Assembly (NCBI RefSeq): GCF_028128765.1
Contig: NZ_LBJG01000018.1
Location: 62,001 to 126,000, forward strand
DNA length: 64,000 nt
Reading direction: 5' to 3'
Origin: Bradyrhizobium sp. CCBAU 51627
GTDB taxonomy: Bacteria; Pseudomonadota; Alphaproteobacteria; Rhizobiales; Xanthobacteraceae
Positions 27,326-36,730 of this stretch are shown in pieces. Both the position numbers and the translations under genes were made by a program. Position 1 is the first letter of the stretch, and each line of letters opens with the position of its first letter. Under the pieces are notes generated by a model that was not told the origin of the DNA, did no database searches, and was given only the letters and a program-made list of their open reading frames with translations.

Positions 27326-28960
27326 ATGAACTATCAGCCACGCGGCATCAGCACCCTCCAGGCCCCGTCTTCGTATCAGGATGAGGTCAAGGCGGCCCAA
27401 GCGCTCCTCGAGACCCAGCCGACCTGGAACGGCGTGACGGCCGAAGCCGTCGCACGCATGCGTCTGCAGAACCGGTTCAAGACCGGCCTCGACATTGCGC
27501 GCTACACCGCGGCGTTGATGCGCGCCGACATGGCCGCCTATGACAAGGATCCCACCAAGTACACCCAGTCGCTGGGCTGCTGGCACGGCTTCATCGCCCA
27601 GCAGAAGCTGATCTCGGTCAAGAAGCATTTCGGCGGCAAGACCGATCGCACTTATCTGTACCTCTCGGGCTGGATGATCGCGGCGCTGCGTTCCGAGTTC
27701 GGCCCGCTGCCCGACCAGTCCATGCACGAGAAGACCGCGGTGCCGGCGCTGATCGAGGAGCTCTACACCTTCCTGCGCCAGGCTGACTCCCGCGAGCTCA
27801 ATGACATCTTCCGTCTTCTCGACAAGGCGCGCAAGGAAGGCGACAAGACCCGCGAGAAGGAGCTGATCGCGAAGATCGACAACTTCCAGACCCACGTCGT
27901 GCCTGTGATCGCGGACATCGACGCCGGCTTCGGCAATGCCGAGGCGACCTATCTGCTCGCCAAGAAGATGATCGAAGCGGGCGCCTGCGCGCTCCAGATC
28001 GAGAACCAGGTCTCTGACGAGAAGCAGTGCGGTCACCAGGACGGCAAGGTCACCGTGCCGCACGAGGTGTTCATCGCCAAGATCCGCGCGTGCCGCCACG
28101 CGTTCCTCGAGCTCGGCGTCGAAGACGGCGTCATCGTCACCCGCACCGACTCCCTCGGCGCCGGCCTGACGCAGCAGATCGCCGTGAGCCACAAGCCGGG
28201 CGACATCGGCGACCAGTACAACAGCTTCCTCGATTGCGAGGAAATCACCGCGCAGAACGCCAGGAACGGCGACGTCATCATCAATCGTAACGGCAAGATG
28301 CTGCGTCCGAAGCGGCTGCCCTCGAACCTCTACCAGTTCCGTCCGGGCACGGGCGAGGATCGCTGCGTGCTGGACAGCATCACCTCGCTGCAGAACGGCG
28401 CGGACCTGCTCTGGATCGAGACCGAGAAGCCGCACATCGAGCAGATCGCCAAGATGGTCGATCGCATCCGCGAGGTCGTGCCGAACGCCAAGCTGGCCTA
28501 CAACAACTCGCCGTCGTTCAACTGGACCATCAACTTCCGTCAGCAGGTCTACGACGCGTGGAAGGAAGCCGGCAAGGACGTCAGCAAGTACAACCGTGCC
28601 GACCTGATGAAGCCGGAATACGACGAGACGCCGCTGGCGCTTGAAGCCGACGAGCGCATCCGGACCTTCCAGGCGGACTCGGCCAAGCGTGCCGGCATCT
28701 TCCACCACCTGATCACGCTGCCGACCTATCACACGGCTGCGCTGTCCACCGACAACCTCGCCAAGGAGTATTTCGGCGAGCAGGGCATGCTCGGCTACGT
28801 GAAGAACGTTCAGCGCCAGGAGATCCGTCAGGGCATCGCCTGCGCCAAGCACCAGAACATGGCCGGCTCCGATATCGGCGACGACCACAAGGAATACTTC
28901 GCTGGCGAAGCTGCCCTGAAGGCGGGCGGCGTCCACAACACGATGAACCAGTTCGGCTAA
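27326..28960 (+). CDS. aceA: Isocitrate lyase
   Basis: Cleaves isocitrate to glyoxylate and succinate, opening the glyoxylate shunt for growth on acetate or fatty acids. At 544 residues it belongs to the long proteobacterial subgroup. The catalytic cysteine motif reads KQCGHQDGKVTVPH (the classical form is KKCGH), preceded by the Mg-binding PVIADIDAGFGNAEATY. YNNSPSFNWTINF and a C-terminal HNTMNQFG are further landmarks. It starts with AAAGGAT upstream. A small DUF4170 gene follows 23 bases later, apparently in the same transcript. Confidence 0.96.
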   Translation: MNYQPRGISTLQAPSSYQDEVKAAQALLETQPTWNGVTAEAVARMRLQNRFKTGLDIARYTAALMRADMAAYDKDPTKYTQSLGCWHGFIAQQKLISVKKHFGGKTDRTYLYLSGWMIAALRSEFGPLPDQSMHEKTAVPALIEELYTFLRQADSRELNDIFRLLDKARKEGDKTREKELIAKIDNFQTHVVPVIADIDAGFGNAEATYLLAKKMIEAGACALQIENQVSDEKQCGHQDGKVTVPHEVFIAKIRACRHAFLELGVEDGVIVTRTDSLGAGLTQQIAVSHKPGDIGDQYNSFLDCEEITAQNARNGDVIINRNGKMLRPKRLPSNLYQFRPGTGEDRCVLDSITSLQNGADLLWIETEKPHIEQIAKMVDRIREVVPNAKLAYNNSPSFNWTINFRQQVYDAWKEAGKDVSKYNRADLMKPEYDETPLALEADERIRTFQADSAKRAGIFHHLITLPTYHTAALSTDNLAKEYFGEQGMLGYVKNVQRQEIRQGIACAKHQNMAGSDIGDDHKEYFAGEAALKAGGVHNTMNQFG

Positions 28961-28983
28961 CGCCAGGCAACAGGAGACTGACA

Positions 28984-29193
28984 ATGACCAAAGGCAGCAA
29001 TTTCTGGGTGATCGGCGGCGAGTTCGGCTCGATGAACTTCCACAAGCTCGTCGAAGGCTCGGCCCAGGTCAAAGGTCCGTTCAAGACCCGCAAGGAAGCC
29101 GAGGACTGCTGGCGCGAGGTATCGGAAGAGAGCCGCCACAAGGCCGGCGTCCGCTTCTCGATCGTGGAAGAGCCGTCGCGGGTCTCGGCCTGA
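28984..29193 (+). CDS. DUF4170-family small protein
   Basis: 69 residues with a GGAGACTGACA ribosome-binding region. The sequence NFWVIGGEFGSMNFHKLVEG followed by GPFKTRKEAEDCWREVSEES matches the DUF4170 family, small alphaproteobacterial proteins of unknown function. It sits 23 bases after aceA and before a terminator, so is likely co-transcribed with isocitrate lyase. Confidence 0.85.
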   Translation: MTKGSNFWVIGGEFGSMNFHKLVEGSAQVKGPFKTRKEAEDCWREVSEESRHKAGVRFSIVEEPSRVSA

Positions 29194-29233
29194 CAGCTGC
29201 CTGACGATTTTAAGAAAACGTCCAAGGACGGAG

Positions 29234-29273
29234 GGTCCCATCCGGCGCGAGCCGGGTGGGATCGTCTGTTTTT
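29234..29273 (+). terminator. Rho-independent terminator after aceA-DUF4170
   Basis: TCCCATCCGGC (29236-29246) pairs with GCCGGGTGGGA (29251-29261, one G-T pair) around GCGA, followed by a T run at 29269-29273. Confidence 0.8.
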
Positions 29274-29381
29274 GGCACACATGAATGGCCTGTGGGCACG
29301 GTAAGTGTCTGGAACTATAGGCCTTTGCCGGCGCGATGGTTACTGATAGGTTAATGGCGGCAAGTGAGGACGAGGCCGACA

Positions 29382-29936
29382 ATGTCAGAGCCCGAGACCA
29401 GCGGTATCCATCCCAGTCAGCCACGCCCGGTGCGGCTGCGCGACGCGCTGTTGCGCGCGCGGATCGAGGCCGCCGACCGGACCGGCGTCGTCGTCGATTT
29501 GCGCGACGCCGAGGTGGCGCGGCTCGAGATCCTCAATGACGCGCTCGATCCGCTGTTCGCGCAGGTGCCCGACAAGATCGACCTGTTTGATCGCGGCATC
29601 AGCCAGGGCGATACGCCCCGGCTCTGGATCGATGTCGTCGCCCACATCATGATGGGGCGCGACAAGCGGATGTATCGCTTCGTCCAGGACACCCGCTTCG
29701 GCCGCATCGTGCTCGCCGAATCGCACGACACGGCTGTCATCGTGGACGCCGTGACCGACTATGTCGCCCGCCGCATGATCGAGCGCGAGCACGCGATGGT
29801 GGTGCCGCCCGAGCCGAAGCTGGAGGTCGCAGAACCGCCGCGCCGCTCGCGCCTGTGGCCGTTCGTGTTCGGCTTCATCCTCGGCGCTGCCGCGCTGTTC
29901 GGCGTCGCCGTGCTGGCGGCGCTGCGGAGCTGGTGA
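29382..29936 (+). CDS. Uncharacterised protein with C-terminal transmembrane anchor
   Basis: 184 residues from the ATG at 29382, with GAGG upstream. A soluble N-terminal part (~140 residues: LDPLFAQVPDKIDLFDRGIS, RLWIDVVAHIMMGRDKRMYR) precedes a short basic linker and one hydrophobic C-terminal segment (LWPFVFGFILGAAALFGVAV), so it is probably tail-anchored in the inner membrane with the soluble part in the cytoplasm. I do not recognise a functional motif. Monocistronic. Confidence 0.75.
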   Translation: MSEPETSGIHPSQPRPVRLRDALLRARIEAADRTGVVVDLRDAEVARLEILNDALDPLFAQVPDKIDLFDRGISQGDTPRLWIDVVAHIMMGRDKRMYRFVQDTRFGRIVLAESHDTAVIVDAVTDYVARRMIEREHAMVVPPEPKLEVAEPPRRSRLWPFVFGFILGAAALFGVAVLAALRSW

Positions 29937-29941
29937 GGCGT

Positions 29942-30027
29942 CGTCATTGCGAGGGGCGAAGCGACCAAGCAATCCAGACTGCGTCCGCGAAGGGAATCTG
30001 GATTGGTCCGCTGCGTTCGCAATGACG
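29942..30027. repeat. Dispersed palindromic intergenic repeat
   Basis: CGTCATTGCGA (29942-29952) pairs with TCGCAATGACG (30017-30027), with inner arms CAATCCAGA and TCTGGATTG, between convergent genes. This CGTCATTGCGAG family is widespread in Bradyrhizobium and related genomes. Confidence 0.75.
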
Positions 30028-30033
30028 GCGGGA

Positions 30034-30927
30034 CTACACCAGCCGCACCCGCTTGATCTCCCGGACCTGCAAACCATGATCGATGCTTCGCACGATCTGC
30101 TCGCAGCGCCAGCCGGCATTATCCTTCTCGATCCTGAACAGGTTGTAGGCCGCCGCCGGATAGCGCCCGTGCGCGAGCGCGGACGCCGACGGCACGCCGA
30201 TGGCGGGAATGTCGCCATCAGGGCCTTCGAACCACATCGTCGAATGGATGTGGTCGTGCCCGTGCAGGATCAACTCGACGCCGTGGCGCTTGAGCAGCGC
30301 CAGCAGGCTTGCCGAATCGATCAGCCGCTTCTGGCGCGCGTCGGACTTCAGAGGATGATGCACCAGCAGCACGCGGAAGACGTCCTCGGCCGCGAGCCGA
30401 TCGAGCATCTGTTCGAGCCTGGCGAGCTGATGGCGTCCGAGCATGCCCGTCGCCATCAGGGGTGGCGTGGGCACCGCGCTGGAGAGGCTGATCAGCGCGG
30501 TCGGCCCGCGGCGGCGCACGCTCGGAAAGCCGACGCTGCCGTCATCGCCCGCAAGATAGGGCGCAAACGTCTCGCCGAAGCGATGAAAGGTAGCGCGGAC
30601 ATAGGCGTCGTGATTGCCGGGAATTGTGGTGACGCGGTCGGGCGGCCCGACCTCGTCGAGCCAGGCGCGCGCCGGTGCGAACTCCGCCTCCATCGCCAGG
30701 TTGACGAGATCACCCGTGACCGCGATGTGGTCCGGCGCTTGCGCCTGCATGTCGGCGACCAGCGCGTCGAGCACCTCGCGGCGCTGGTATTTGTGGCGGT
30801 TGCGCGTCCAGTTGACGTAGCCAAGCGCGCGCTTGCCGGCGAGCTCGATCAACTGCGGCTTCGGCAGCGGCGGCAGATGCGGGTCGGACAGATGGGCGAG
30901 CGTGAAAGGTGCCAGGAAAGATGTCAT
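30034..30927 (-). CDS. Metallophosphoesterase (calcineurin-like)
   Basis: 297 residues from the ATG at 30927; the longer frame to 30999 lacks homology. The five phosphoesterase blocks are present: HLSDPHL (D-x-H), VTGDLVN, IPGNHDAY, LLVHHPL and ILHGHDHIH, which coordinate two metals. Members hydrolyse cyclic nucleotides, nucleotide sugars or lipids; the substrate is not deducible. No signal peptide is present, so it should act in the cytoplasm. It is divergent from the Nudix gene at 31032 with a ~100-base shared upstream region. Confidence 0.9.
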   Translation of the reverse strand: MTSFLAPFTLAHLSDPHLPPLPKPQLIELAGKRALGYVNWTRNRHKYQRREVLDALVADMQAQAPDHIAVTGDLVNLAMEAEFAPARAWLDEVGPPDRVTTIPGNHDAYVRATFHRFGETFAPYLAGDDGSVGFPSVRRRGPTALISLSSAVPTPPLMATGMLGRHQLARLEQMLDRLAAEDVFRVLLVHHPLKSDARQKRLIDSASLLALLKRHGVELILHGHDHIHSTMWFEGPDGDIPAIGVPSASALAHGRYPAAAYNLFRIEKDNAGWRCEQIVRSIDHGLQVREIKRVRLV

Positions 30928-31031
30928 CGCGCGCGATTGCCTCGCTATTCCCTCGCTGTAATGGCAAGGTCGCGCTCGCTGCGCAAGCGAAGCCTGCAAG
31001 GGCCTGAAGCGGCGCGCATCACGAGGGGCTG

Positions 31032-31523
31032 ATGGCGAAGCGCCTGGACGAGATCCGACGGAGATTCGAGCCGCTGCTGCGGCGATTCTTCCACGCCTAT
31101 TTCCTGCTGGCCCGCGGCATGACGCTCGGCGTCCGTGCGGTGGTGCTCGATGCCGACAACAAGGTGTTCCTGGTCAAGCACAGCTACGTCTCGGGCTGGT
31201 ATTTGCCGGGCGGCGGCGTCGACTTTGGCGAGACCATGGAGCAGGCGATGCGTCGCGAGCTCAAGGAGGAGGGCGATATCGACCTGACCGGGGAGGCCGT
31301 GCTGCATGGCATCTTCCTCAACAGCCACGTCTCCCGCCGCGACCATGTCGCGGTTTACGTCGTCAGGCATTTCCGCCAGGACCGGCTGCCAGAGCCCAAC
31401 CGCGAGATCATCGCATGCGGCTTCTTCGATGCCACCGCGCTGCCGGAGGAGGCAACACAGGGCACGCGGCTGCGGATCGCGGAAGTGCTCGATGGCAGGC
31501 CCGCGATGGCGACGTGGCGCTGA
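31032..31523 (+). CDS. Nudix hydrolase
   Basis: A 163-residue Nudix protein. The Nudix box runs from GGGVDFGETMEQAM into RELKEEGDI; relative to the consensus G-x5-E-x7-R-E-U-x-E-E-x-G-U the glycine near the end is replaced by aspartate, but the metal-binding glutamates are kept. It would hydrolyse a nucleoside diphosphate linked to another group. It is followed 48 bases later by a membrane-protein gene on the same strand, so co-transcription with the glycosyltransferase pair is possible. Confidence 0.9.
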   Translation: MAKRLDEIRRRFEPLLRRFFHAYFLLARGMTLGVRAVVLDADNKVFLVKHSYVSGWYLPGGGVDFGETMEQAMRRELKEEGDIDLTGEAVLHGIFLNSHVSRRDHVAVYVVRHFRQDRLPEPNREIIACGFFDATALPEEATQGTRLRIAEVLDGRPAMATWR

Positions 31524-31571
31524 GCGCGCGCTATGCTAGTAACCCGTCCGAATGGGCGCACCGGAAACCTG

Positions 31572-32723
31572 ATGAAAGCCGCAAAACTTGCCTTCGGCCT
31601 GATCTGCCTCGCCATCCTCGCCAGCAACATTTTGACCATGTCGCGCTGGAGCGAGGCGCGCGGGGTCTATGACGACATCTGCTATCTCAGGCAGGCGCAC
31701 CTGTTCCAGCGCTTTGGCCTCGGTGGGCTCGACACCAACGCGATCAGGGACGACGACCGTTATTTCGAAGGCAAGATGAAGGAGATCGGCTTCGCCGAGT
31801 GGAAGGATCCGATCCGTTGGCCCTGCCACAATCCGATGCGAGACGGCAAGGTCGTGATGCAATATCCGCCGGGCACCGGCTTTCTGCTCGCCTTGTTTCC
31901 GGAAGGCCACCAGGTGGTGCCGCTCTATATTGCCGCGAGCCTGATCGTGTGTGGCCTTGCGCTGTCGGGCATTGCCATGGCGCGGACGCTGCCGTCGCTC
32001 ACAGGTGCTGGCGTGTTCGGCGCGCTCGCCGTCTATCTCATGATCAATCCGGCCAAGGCGAGCTATTCGGTGGCGCCGACGATGGCGCTGTGCGCGGTTG
32101 CCGGCCTGCTCACGGCGCTGTGGCTGACCAGGGACAAGCGCAGCGTCCTGCTGATTGCGCTGATCGGTCTCCTGCTCGGCGCGTCCGTCAATTTCAGGCT
32201 GCCGAACGCGCTGCTGGCCGCCGGCTATTTCCTGTTCCTCGGCATTCCCTTCCTGTGGACGCGCTCGCTGGCGACCTTCGTGCAGGGCCTGGCCTTCGGT
32301 GCAGGCGTGCTCGTCGGCATGGCGCCAACGCTGGCTGCCCAGGCCATCAACGCCGGCAGCGCGCTGGCAACGACCTATGGCAGCGCCGACGTGGTCGCGC
32401 CGGCCTTCGATCTCGCGGTTTTCGGCCAGTATCTGCGCGACATGCAGTTCGTGCTGATCGTGCTGGCAATCGGTGCGACGGTGTGGCTGTTGCGGGCCGG
32501 GGAAAGGCATGTGCGTCAGGCCGCGCTCGTCGCTGCCGGCAACCTGGTCGTCAATCTGGGCTTCTTCATGAGCCATCCGATCTTCACGCCTTATTATGTC
32601 GTTCCGATCACGATGCTGTCGCTGTGGACGCTGGCGTTCGCGCGGCTGCTGCAACCGGTCGAGGCGCGTGAGGCGGCGCCCGTCCGGCGCGAGTCGACCA
32701 ACCTCGGAGTGCTGCCGCGATGA
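31572..32723 (+). CDS. Polytopic membrane protein, probable glycan/lipid-modifying (ArnT/GT-C-like)
   Basis: 383 residues from the ATG at 31572, just before the first hydrophobic helix (LAFGLICLAILASNI); an upstream ATG at 31533 is in frame. A periplasmic loop of ~70 residues containing WPCHNPMRDGKVVMQYPPGTG is followed by about eight further transmembrane segments, an arrangement resembling GT-C glycosyltransferases. It overlaps the downstream GT2 glycosyltransferase by four bases, so the two proteins probably act in one envelope-glycan step. The enzyme class is inference from layout and neighbour. Confidence 0.7.
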   Translation: MKAAKLAFGLICLAILASNILTMSRWSEARGVYDDICYLRQAHLFQRFGLGGLDTNAIRDDDRYFEGKMKEIGFAEWKDPIRWPCHNPMRDGKVVMQYPPGTGFLLALFPEGHQVVPLYIAASLIVCGLALSGIAMARTLPSLTGAGVFGALAVYLMINPAKASYSVAPTMALCAVAGLLTALWLTRDKRSVLLIALIGLLLGASVNFRLPNALLAAGYFLFLGIPFLWTRSLATFVQGLAFGAGVLVGMAPTLAAQAINAGSALATTYGSADVVAPAFDLAVFGQYLRDMQFVLIVLAIGATVWLLRAGERHVRQAALVAAGNLVVNLGFFMSHPIFTPYYVVPITMLSLWTLAFARLLQPVEAREAAPVRRESTNLGVLPR

Positions 32724-33655
32724 CATCTGCGCAACCTCGCATCGCCGTGCTGGTGCCCTGCTACAACGAGGAGGCAGCGGTCGCGACCGTCGTCGCCAAC
32801 TTTCGCAAGGCGCTGCCGGCGGCGGAGATTTACGTCTACGACAACAATTCGCGCGACCGCACTGCCGCCGTCGCGCGCGAAGCCGGTGCGATCGTGCGCA
32901 GCGAGCGGCGGCAGGGCAAGGGTCACGTCGTGCGTCGCATGTTCGCCGACATCGAGGCCGACATCTACGTGCTGGTCGACGGCGACGCCACCTACGATGC
33001 GCCGAGCGCTCCACGTATGATCGACAAGCTGCTCGATGAACATCTCGACATGGTGGTCGGGCTCCGCATCGACCAGTCGCAGGCCGCCTACCGTCTCGGC
33101 CATCGCATGGGCAATCGCATGCTGACCGGTTTCCTGTCCTCGACCTTCGGCCAGGCCTTCAAGGACATCCTGTCCGGCTACCGCGTGTTCTCGCGGCGCT
33201 TCGTCAAATCGTTCCCCGTGCTGTCCGATGGCTTCGAGATCGAGACCGAACTCGCGGTCTATGCACTGGAGTTGTCGCTGCCGGTCGCCGAGGTCGAGAC
33301 GCCCTACTACGCGCGGCCCGAAGGCTCGTTCTCGAAGCTGAACACCTGGCGCGACGGCTTTCGCATTCTGGGGACCATGCTGAAGCTGTACCGCTCGGAG
33401 CGGCCGCTGCGCTTCTTCACCGTGATCGGGATCCTGCTGGCGCTGGCCGCGATCATCCTCGCGATCCCGATCGTCGTCACATTCTTCGAGACCGGCCTCG
33501 TGCCGCGGCTGCCGACCGCCGTGTTGTCGATGGGCTTGACGATCATGGCGTTGCTGTCGGTGTCGTCGGGGCTCGTGCTCGATACCGTCACGCGAGGGCG
33601 ACGGGAGATGAAAATGCTGGCCTATCTGTCGCAGCCGGCGCCGAAAAGGAACTGA
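32720..33655 (+). CDS. Family 2 glycosyltransferase with C-terminal membrane segments
   Basis: 311 residues. GT-A domain with PCYNEEAAVATVV at the N-terminus, DNNSRDRTAAVAREAGA, the D-x-D metal site in VDGDATYD and the SGYRVFSRRFVKSFPV acceptor region. Two C-terminal hydrophobic helices (FFTVIGILLALAAIILAIPI and a second near 270-290) anchor it in the inner membrane, as in polyprenyl-phosphate sugar transferases of the DPM/GtrB type. A lipid-linked sugar donor made here could be used by the overlapping upstream membrane protein. Confidence 0.88.
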   Translation: MTSAQPRIAVLVPCYNEEAAVATVVANFRKALPAAEIYVYDNNSRDRTAAVAREAGAIVRSERRQGKGHVVRRMFADIEADIYVLVDGDATYDAPSAPRMIDKLLDEHLDMVVGLRIDQSQAAYRLGHRMGNRMLTGFLSSTFGQAFKDILSGYRVFSRRFVKSFPVLSDGFEIETELAVYALELSLPVAEVETPYYARPEGSFSKLNTWRDGFRILGTMLKLYRSERPLRFFTVIGILLALAAIILAIPIVVTFFETGLVPRLPTAVLSMGLTIMALLSVSSGLVLDTVTRGRREMKMLAYLSQPAPKRN

Positions 33656-33710
33656 AGGCGGACGCAAGGCCCATGGACCTCCCGATGCGCAGATGCTACT
33701 TCGAGTCTGC

Positions 33711-33762
33711 GATTGACGCGTTTTCTCAACGCGAACCGGAATCCACTTCGCTCGAAAACGCT
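33711..33762. repeat. Dispersed repeat element, copy 2 (copy 1 lies in the 3' end of glpS)
   Basis: The ~50-base segment from ATTGACGCGT to GAAAACGCTTTG matches the reverse complement of 3841-3890, with 41 of 50 positions identical by eye. It ends a few bases before the GNAT start codon. Confidence 0.7.
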
Positions 33763-33770
33763 TTGATGAC

Positions 33771-34286
33771 ATGAACGATCTCTCAATCACCATTCGTCCC
33801 GAAATCCCCAGCGACGCTCAGGCGATCGAGCGCCTGCACGAGCGCACTTTCGGCCCCGGCCGTTTCGTGCTCAGCGCCTATCGCATCCGCGAGCATGTCG
33901 ATCACCTGCTCGACGTCTCGTTCACCGCCCGCATCGGCACGCTGCTGGTCGGCTCGGTCAGGCAGTTGCCTGTCACGATCGGGGAGACGGCGGCGCTGCT
34001 GCTCGGGCCGCTCACCGTCGAGCCGCCGTTCCGCAGCCGCGGCATCGGCCGCATGTTGATGGAGCGTGCCCTGAAGGACGCAAGGGACAAAGGCCACCGC
34101 CTCGTGCTGCTGGTCGGCGACGAACCCTATTACAGCCGCGTGGGGTTCAAGCTCGTGCCCAAAGGTCGGGTCACCATGCCGGGCCCGGTCGATGCCGCGC
34201 GCGTGCTGGTGTTTGAGCTCGTCGACGGCGCCTTTGAGGGCGTCTCGGGCGCAGTCGCTCCGGACTGGAGCAAGGCGCGGGGATAG
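33771..34286 (+). CDS. GNAT-family N-acetyltransferase
   Basis: 171 residues. The acetyl-CoA-binding motif A is seen as LGPLTVEPPFRSRGIGRMLME followed by ALKDARDKGHRLVLLVGDEPYYSRVGFK, the typical beta4-alpha3 and beta5 region of the family. This closely resembles predicted N-acetyltransferases of the YhbS type. The acceptor is unknown. Monocistronic, with a dispersed repeat abutting its start. Confidence 0.88.
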   Translation: MNDLSITIRPEIPSDAQAIERLHERTFGPGRFVLSAYRIREHVDHLLDVSFTARIGTLLVGSVRQLPVTIGETAALLLGPLTVEPPFRSRGIGRMLMERALKDARDKGHRLVLLVGDEPYYSRVGFKLVPKGRVTMPGPVDAARVLVFELVDGAFEGVSGAVAPDWSKARG

Positions 34287-34411
34287 CGCACCAACGACCG
34301 GTCGAGGCTGACATGAAGGGCTCCTGAATATGGAAAGCCCGAGACGCTATACCGTCGGCGCGGTTTATGCCAAAACCGATAACCGCGAAGCTGACGAAGG
34401 GCATGTGAAGT

Positions 34412-35182
34412 TTGGCCGCATCCAGGAAGGGCGCCTCGCCCGCGGAACGCCAGAACGGGATTGATCGGACCATCGATCTCCTGGAAGCACTGCTGCATTT
34501 GCGCGCGCCCTCCAAGCTCAGCGACCTCGCCAAGCAGATGGGCGCGCCGCGATCGACGGTCTACGCCATCGCGAGCCGCCTGATCGAGGCGGACCTCTTG
34601 GAGAGCGTCGGTGAGGGCGGTCAGGTTTATTTCGGCAAGGCGGTGCATCTCTACGGGCAGGCCTATGCGGAGGCCAATCCCCTGCATCGCCGGTGCCGCG
34701 AGGCGCTCGATCGCCTCGCGACCCAGCACAGCGCCACCGCGCAACTCTGCGCGCTGCGCGGCCGCAAATACGTGGTGGTCGATACGCGCGACGGCTCGGG
34801 TCTGTTCCGGATCACGACGGATGTCGGCGTCGAGGTGCCGCTGCCGTGGACGGCATCCGGCAGGTTGCTGCTGGACCATATGAGCCCAGCCGACATTCGT
34901 GCGTTCGTTCCGAAAGAGGATTTTCGTCTGCCGGACGGCCGCCTGCTCGATGTCGATGATTTCATCAAGGACGTCGCGCGCGCCAGACGCGACGGCAGAT
35001 GCGTGACCACGGCGCTGTCCGATCGGTTCACGTCGTGTCTTGCCGCGCCCATTCGCGACAAGAGGGGCGTCGCGGTCGCGACGCTTTGTTTCGTCATTCC
35101 CGCGGACTCGCTGAAGGAGCGCAGGACCGCGCTGCTCGACGATTTGGTCGCCACCGCCACCGAACTCTCGGATCGTCCCTGA
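34412..35182 (+). CDS. IclR-family transcriptional regulator
   Basis: 256 residues, starting at a TTG (34412) with GAAGG upstream. The winged helix-turn-helix spans DRTIDLLEALLHLRAPSKL to PRSTVYAIASRLIEADLL; the effector domain follows with LPWTASGRLLLDHMSP and a conserved cysteine in ATLCFVIPAD. It lies directly upstream of an MFS permease, an N-acyl-D-amino-acid deacylase and a RidA protein in the same orientation, and probably controls them in response to the imported compound. A repeat-rich operator region lies between it and the permease. Confidence 0.88.
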   Translation: MAASRKGASPAERQNGIDRTIDLLEALLHLRAPSKLSDLAKQMGAPRSTVYAIASRLIEADLLESVGEGGQVYFGKAVHLYGQAYAEANPLHRRCREALDRLATQHSATAQLCALRGRKYVVVDTRDGSGLFRITTDVGVEVPLPWTASGRLLLDHMSPADIRAFVPKEDFRLPDGRLLDVDDFIKDVARARRDGRCVTTALSDRFTSCLAAPIRDKRGVAVATLCFVIPADSLKERRTALLDDLVATATELSDRP

Positions 35183-35288
35183 GTTGACCTGAGCCGACCG
35201 GCAGGGTCGCGACCGATGCACCGGCGTCGGGCGCCGTCGCCGCGCGGTCAGGCCTTGACATGGCGCCGCCCTGATATCTAACCTGACG

Positions 35289-35322
35289 CTATAAGATAAT
35301 ATTGTCCACTATAAGAGACAAT
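35289..35322. promoter_or_regulatory. Candidate IclR operator upstream of the permease
   Basis: CTATAAGA occurs at 35289-35296 and 35309-35316, exactly 20 bases (two helical turns) apart. ATTGTC (35301-35306) and GACAAT (35317-35322) form an inverted repeat across the second copy. The site is ~80 bases upstream of the permease start. Confidence 0.5.
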
Positions 35323-35400
35323 GTAATGCAGGCGTCGCGAAGGTTCTGCGCTCCCATGCCGGAGCGCGAGACGCGCCTGCGTCCACGCGAGGATTCAAAA

Positions 35401-36720
35401 ATGGCAAGTGCAGGCCAACAGGTACCCGGGCGGCGCTGGATGATCGGTTGTCTCCTCGGCGTCGGAATTCTCATCAACTACATCGATCGGGTCGGGCTCT
35501 CCGCCGCGACGCCCGAACTCACCAAGGAGCTCGGTCTCACCGCCACCGACATCGGGCTGCTCGGCAGCGCGTTCTTCTGGACCTATTCGCTGCTGCAAGT
35601 TCCGGGCGGCATGGTGCTCGACCGTTTCGGGGTCACCACGGTCGGCCGTGCCTCGAGCTTCCTTTGGGCGGTCGCCGCCACCATCACCGCGCTCGCCAGC
35701 GGACTCTGGGGCATCGCTGCCGCGCGCCTGCTGCTCGGCGTCGCCGAAGCGCCGGCCTTTCCGGCCAGCCAGAAGGCGACCGGCCACTGGTTTCCGCTCG
35801 ACGAGCGCGCGCGCTCGACCGCGATCTTCGATTCCGCTGCCAAATTCTCCAACGTGATCGGCGTGCCGCTGGTCGCCTATGTGATCTTTCTCTACGGCTG
35901 GCGCTGGGGCTTTGGCGTCACCGCACTTTTGAGCTTCCTCTATTTCGTCGCCTACTATGTCATCTACCGGAATCCGAGCGAGGACCCGAAACTCTCGAAG
36001 ACGGAGCATGAGTACATCATCGCCGGCGGCGGCGCGCCGGAAGGTCAGGCCGCGGCGGGTCAGAGCCGCATGCTCGGCCATCTCCTGCGCAACCGCAAGG
36101 TCTGGGGCCTGACCATCGGCTTCTCCGCCTATGGCTACACCTTCTATCTCTTCCTCACATGGCTGCCCGGCTATCTCGCCCAGACCATGCATATGAACCT
36201 GATGTCGGCCGCGGGCTATTCGACGATTCCCTGGATCTTCGCGACCTTGTCCGACCTGTTGATCGGCGGCTTCCTGGTCGATCATCTGATCGCGCGTGGC
36301 TACGACTCGACGCGGGTGCGCCAGTCGGTGATCATCGTCGGCATGCTGATGGGGCTCGCCGTCATCGGCGCCGCCTTCACCGTGAAGCCGGGCTGGGCGC
36401 TGCTGTGGCTGTCGATCGCGATCTCGGGGCTGTCGGCCGCCGCGCCCGTCGGGTCCTCGATCGTGTCGCTGATCGCGCCGAAGGGTGGGGCGGGAACGGT
36501 TGGCGGTATCCTGAATTTCACCAACAACATGATGGGCGTGCTTGCGCCGATCGTGACGGGCATCGTCGTCGACTGGACCCAATCCTTTGCCGGGGCCTTC
36601 ATGATATCGGGCGTCGTGCTGCTGATCGGCATCTTCTTCTATGTCGTGGTGCTCGGCCGGATCGAGACGATTCCGGACTTCGAGGAGGCGTCGCCAGCAG
36701 GCGCCGTGCCTGCGACTTAA
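35401..36720 (+). CDS. MFS transporter, anion:cation symporter family
   Basis: 439 residues from the ATG at 35401 (GAGG upstream; the frame runs back to 35302). About twelve transmembrane segments in two halves. INYIDRVGLSAATPELTKELG in the first helix and the RARSTAIFDSAAKFSNVIG loop are typical of the ACS family, which carries organic acids, aromatic acids, glucarate and N-acyl amino acids. It is followed after ten bases by the deacylase gene, so uptake of an N-acyl-D-amino acid or similar acid is a reasonable proposal. Confidence 0.88.
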   Translation: MASAGQQVPGRRWMIGCLLGVGILINYIDRVGLSAATPELTKELGLTATDIGLLGSAFFWTYSLLQVPGGMVLDRFGVTTVGRASSFLWAVAATITALASGLWGIAAARLLLGVAEAPAFPASQKATGHWFPLDERARSTAIFDSAAKFSNVIGVPLVAYVIFLYGWRWGFGVTALLSFLYFVAYYVIYRNPSEDPKLSKTEHEYIIAGGGAPEGQAAAGQSRMLGHLLRNRKVWGLTIGFSAYGYTFYLFLTWLPGYLAQTMHMNLMSAAGYSTIPWIFATLSDLLIGGFLVDHLIARGYDSTRVRQSVIIVGMLMGLAVIGAAFTVKPGWALLWLSIAISGLSAAAPVGSSIVSLIAPKGGAGTVGGILNFTNNMMGVLAPIVTGIVVDWTQSFAGAFMISGVVLLIGIFFYVVVLGRIETIPDFEEASPAGAVPAT

Positions 36721-36730
36721 GGAGAGGGGC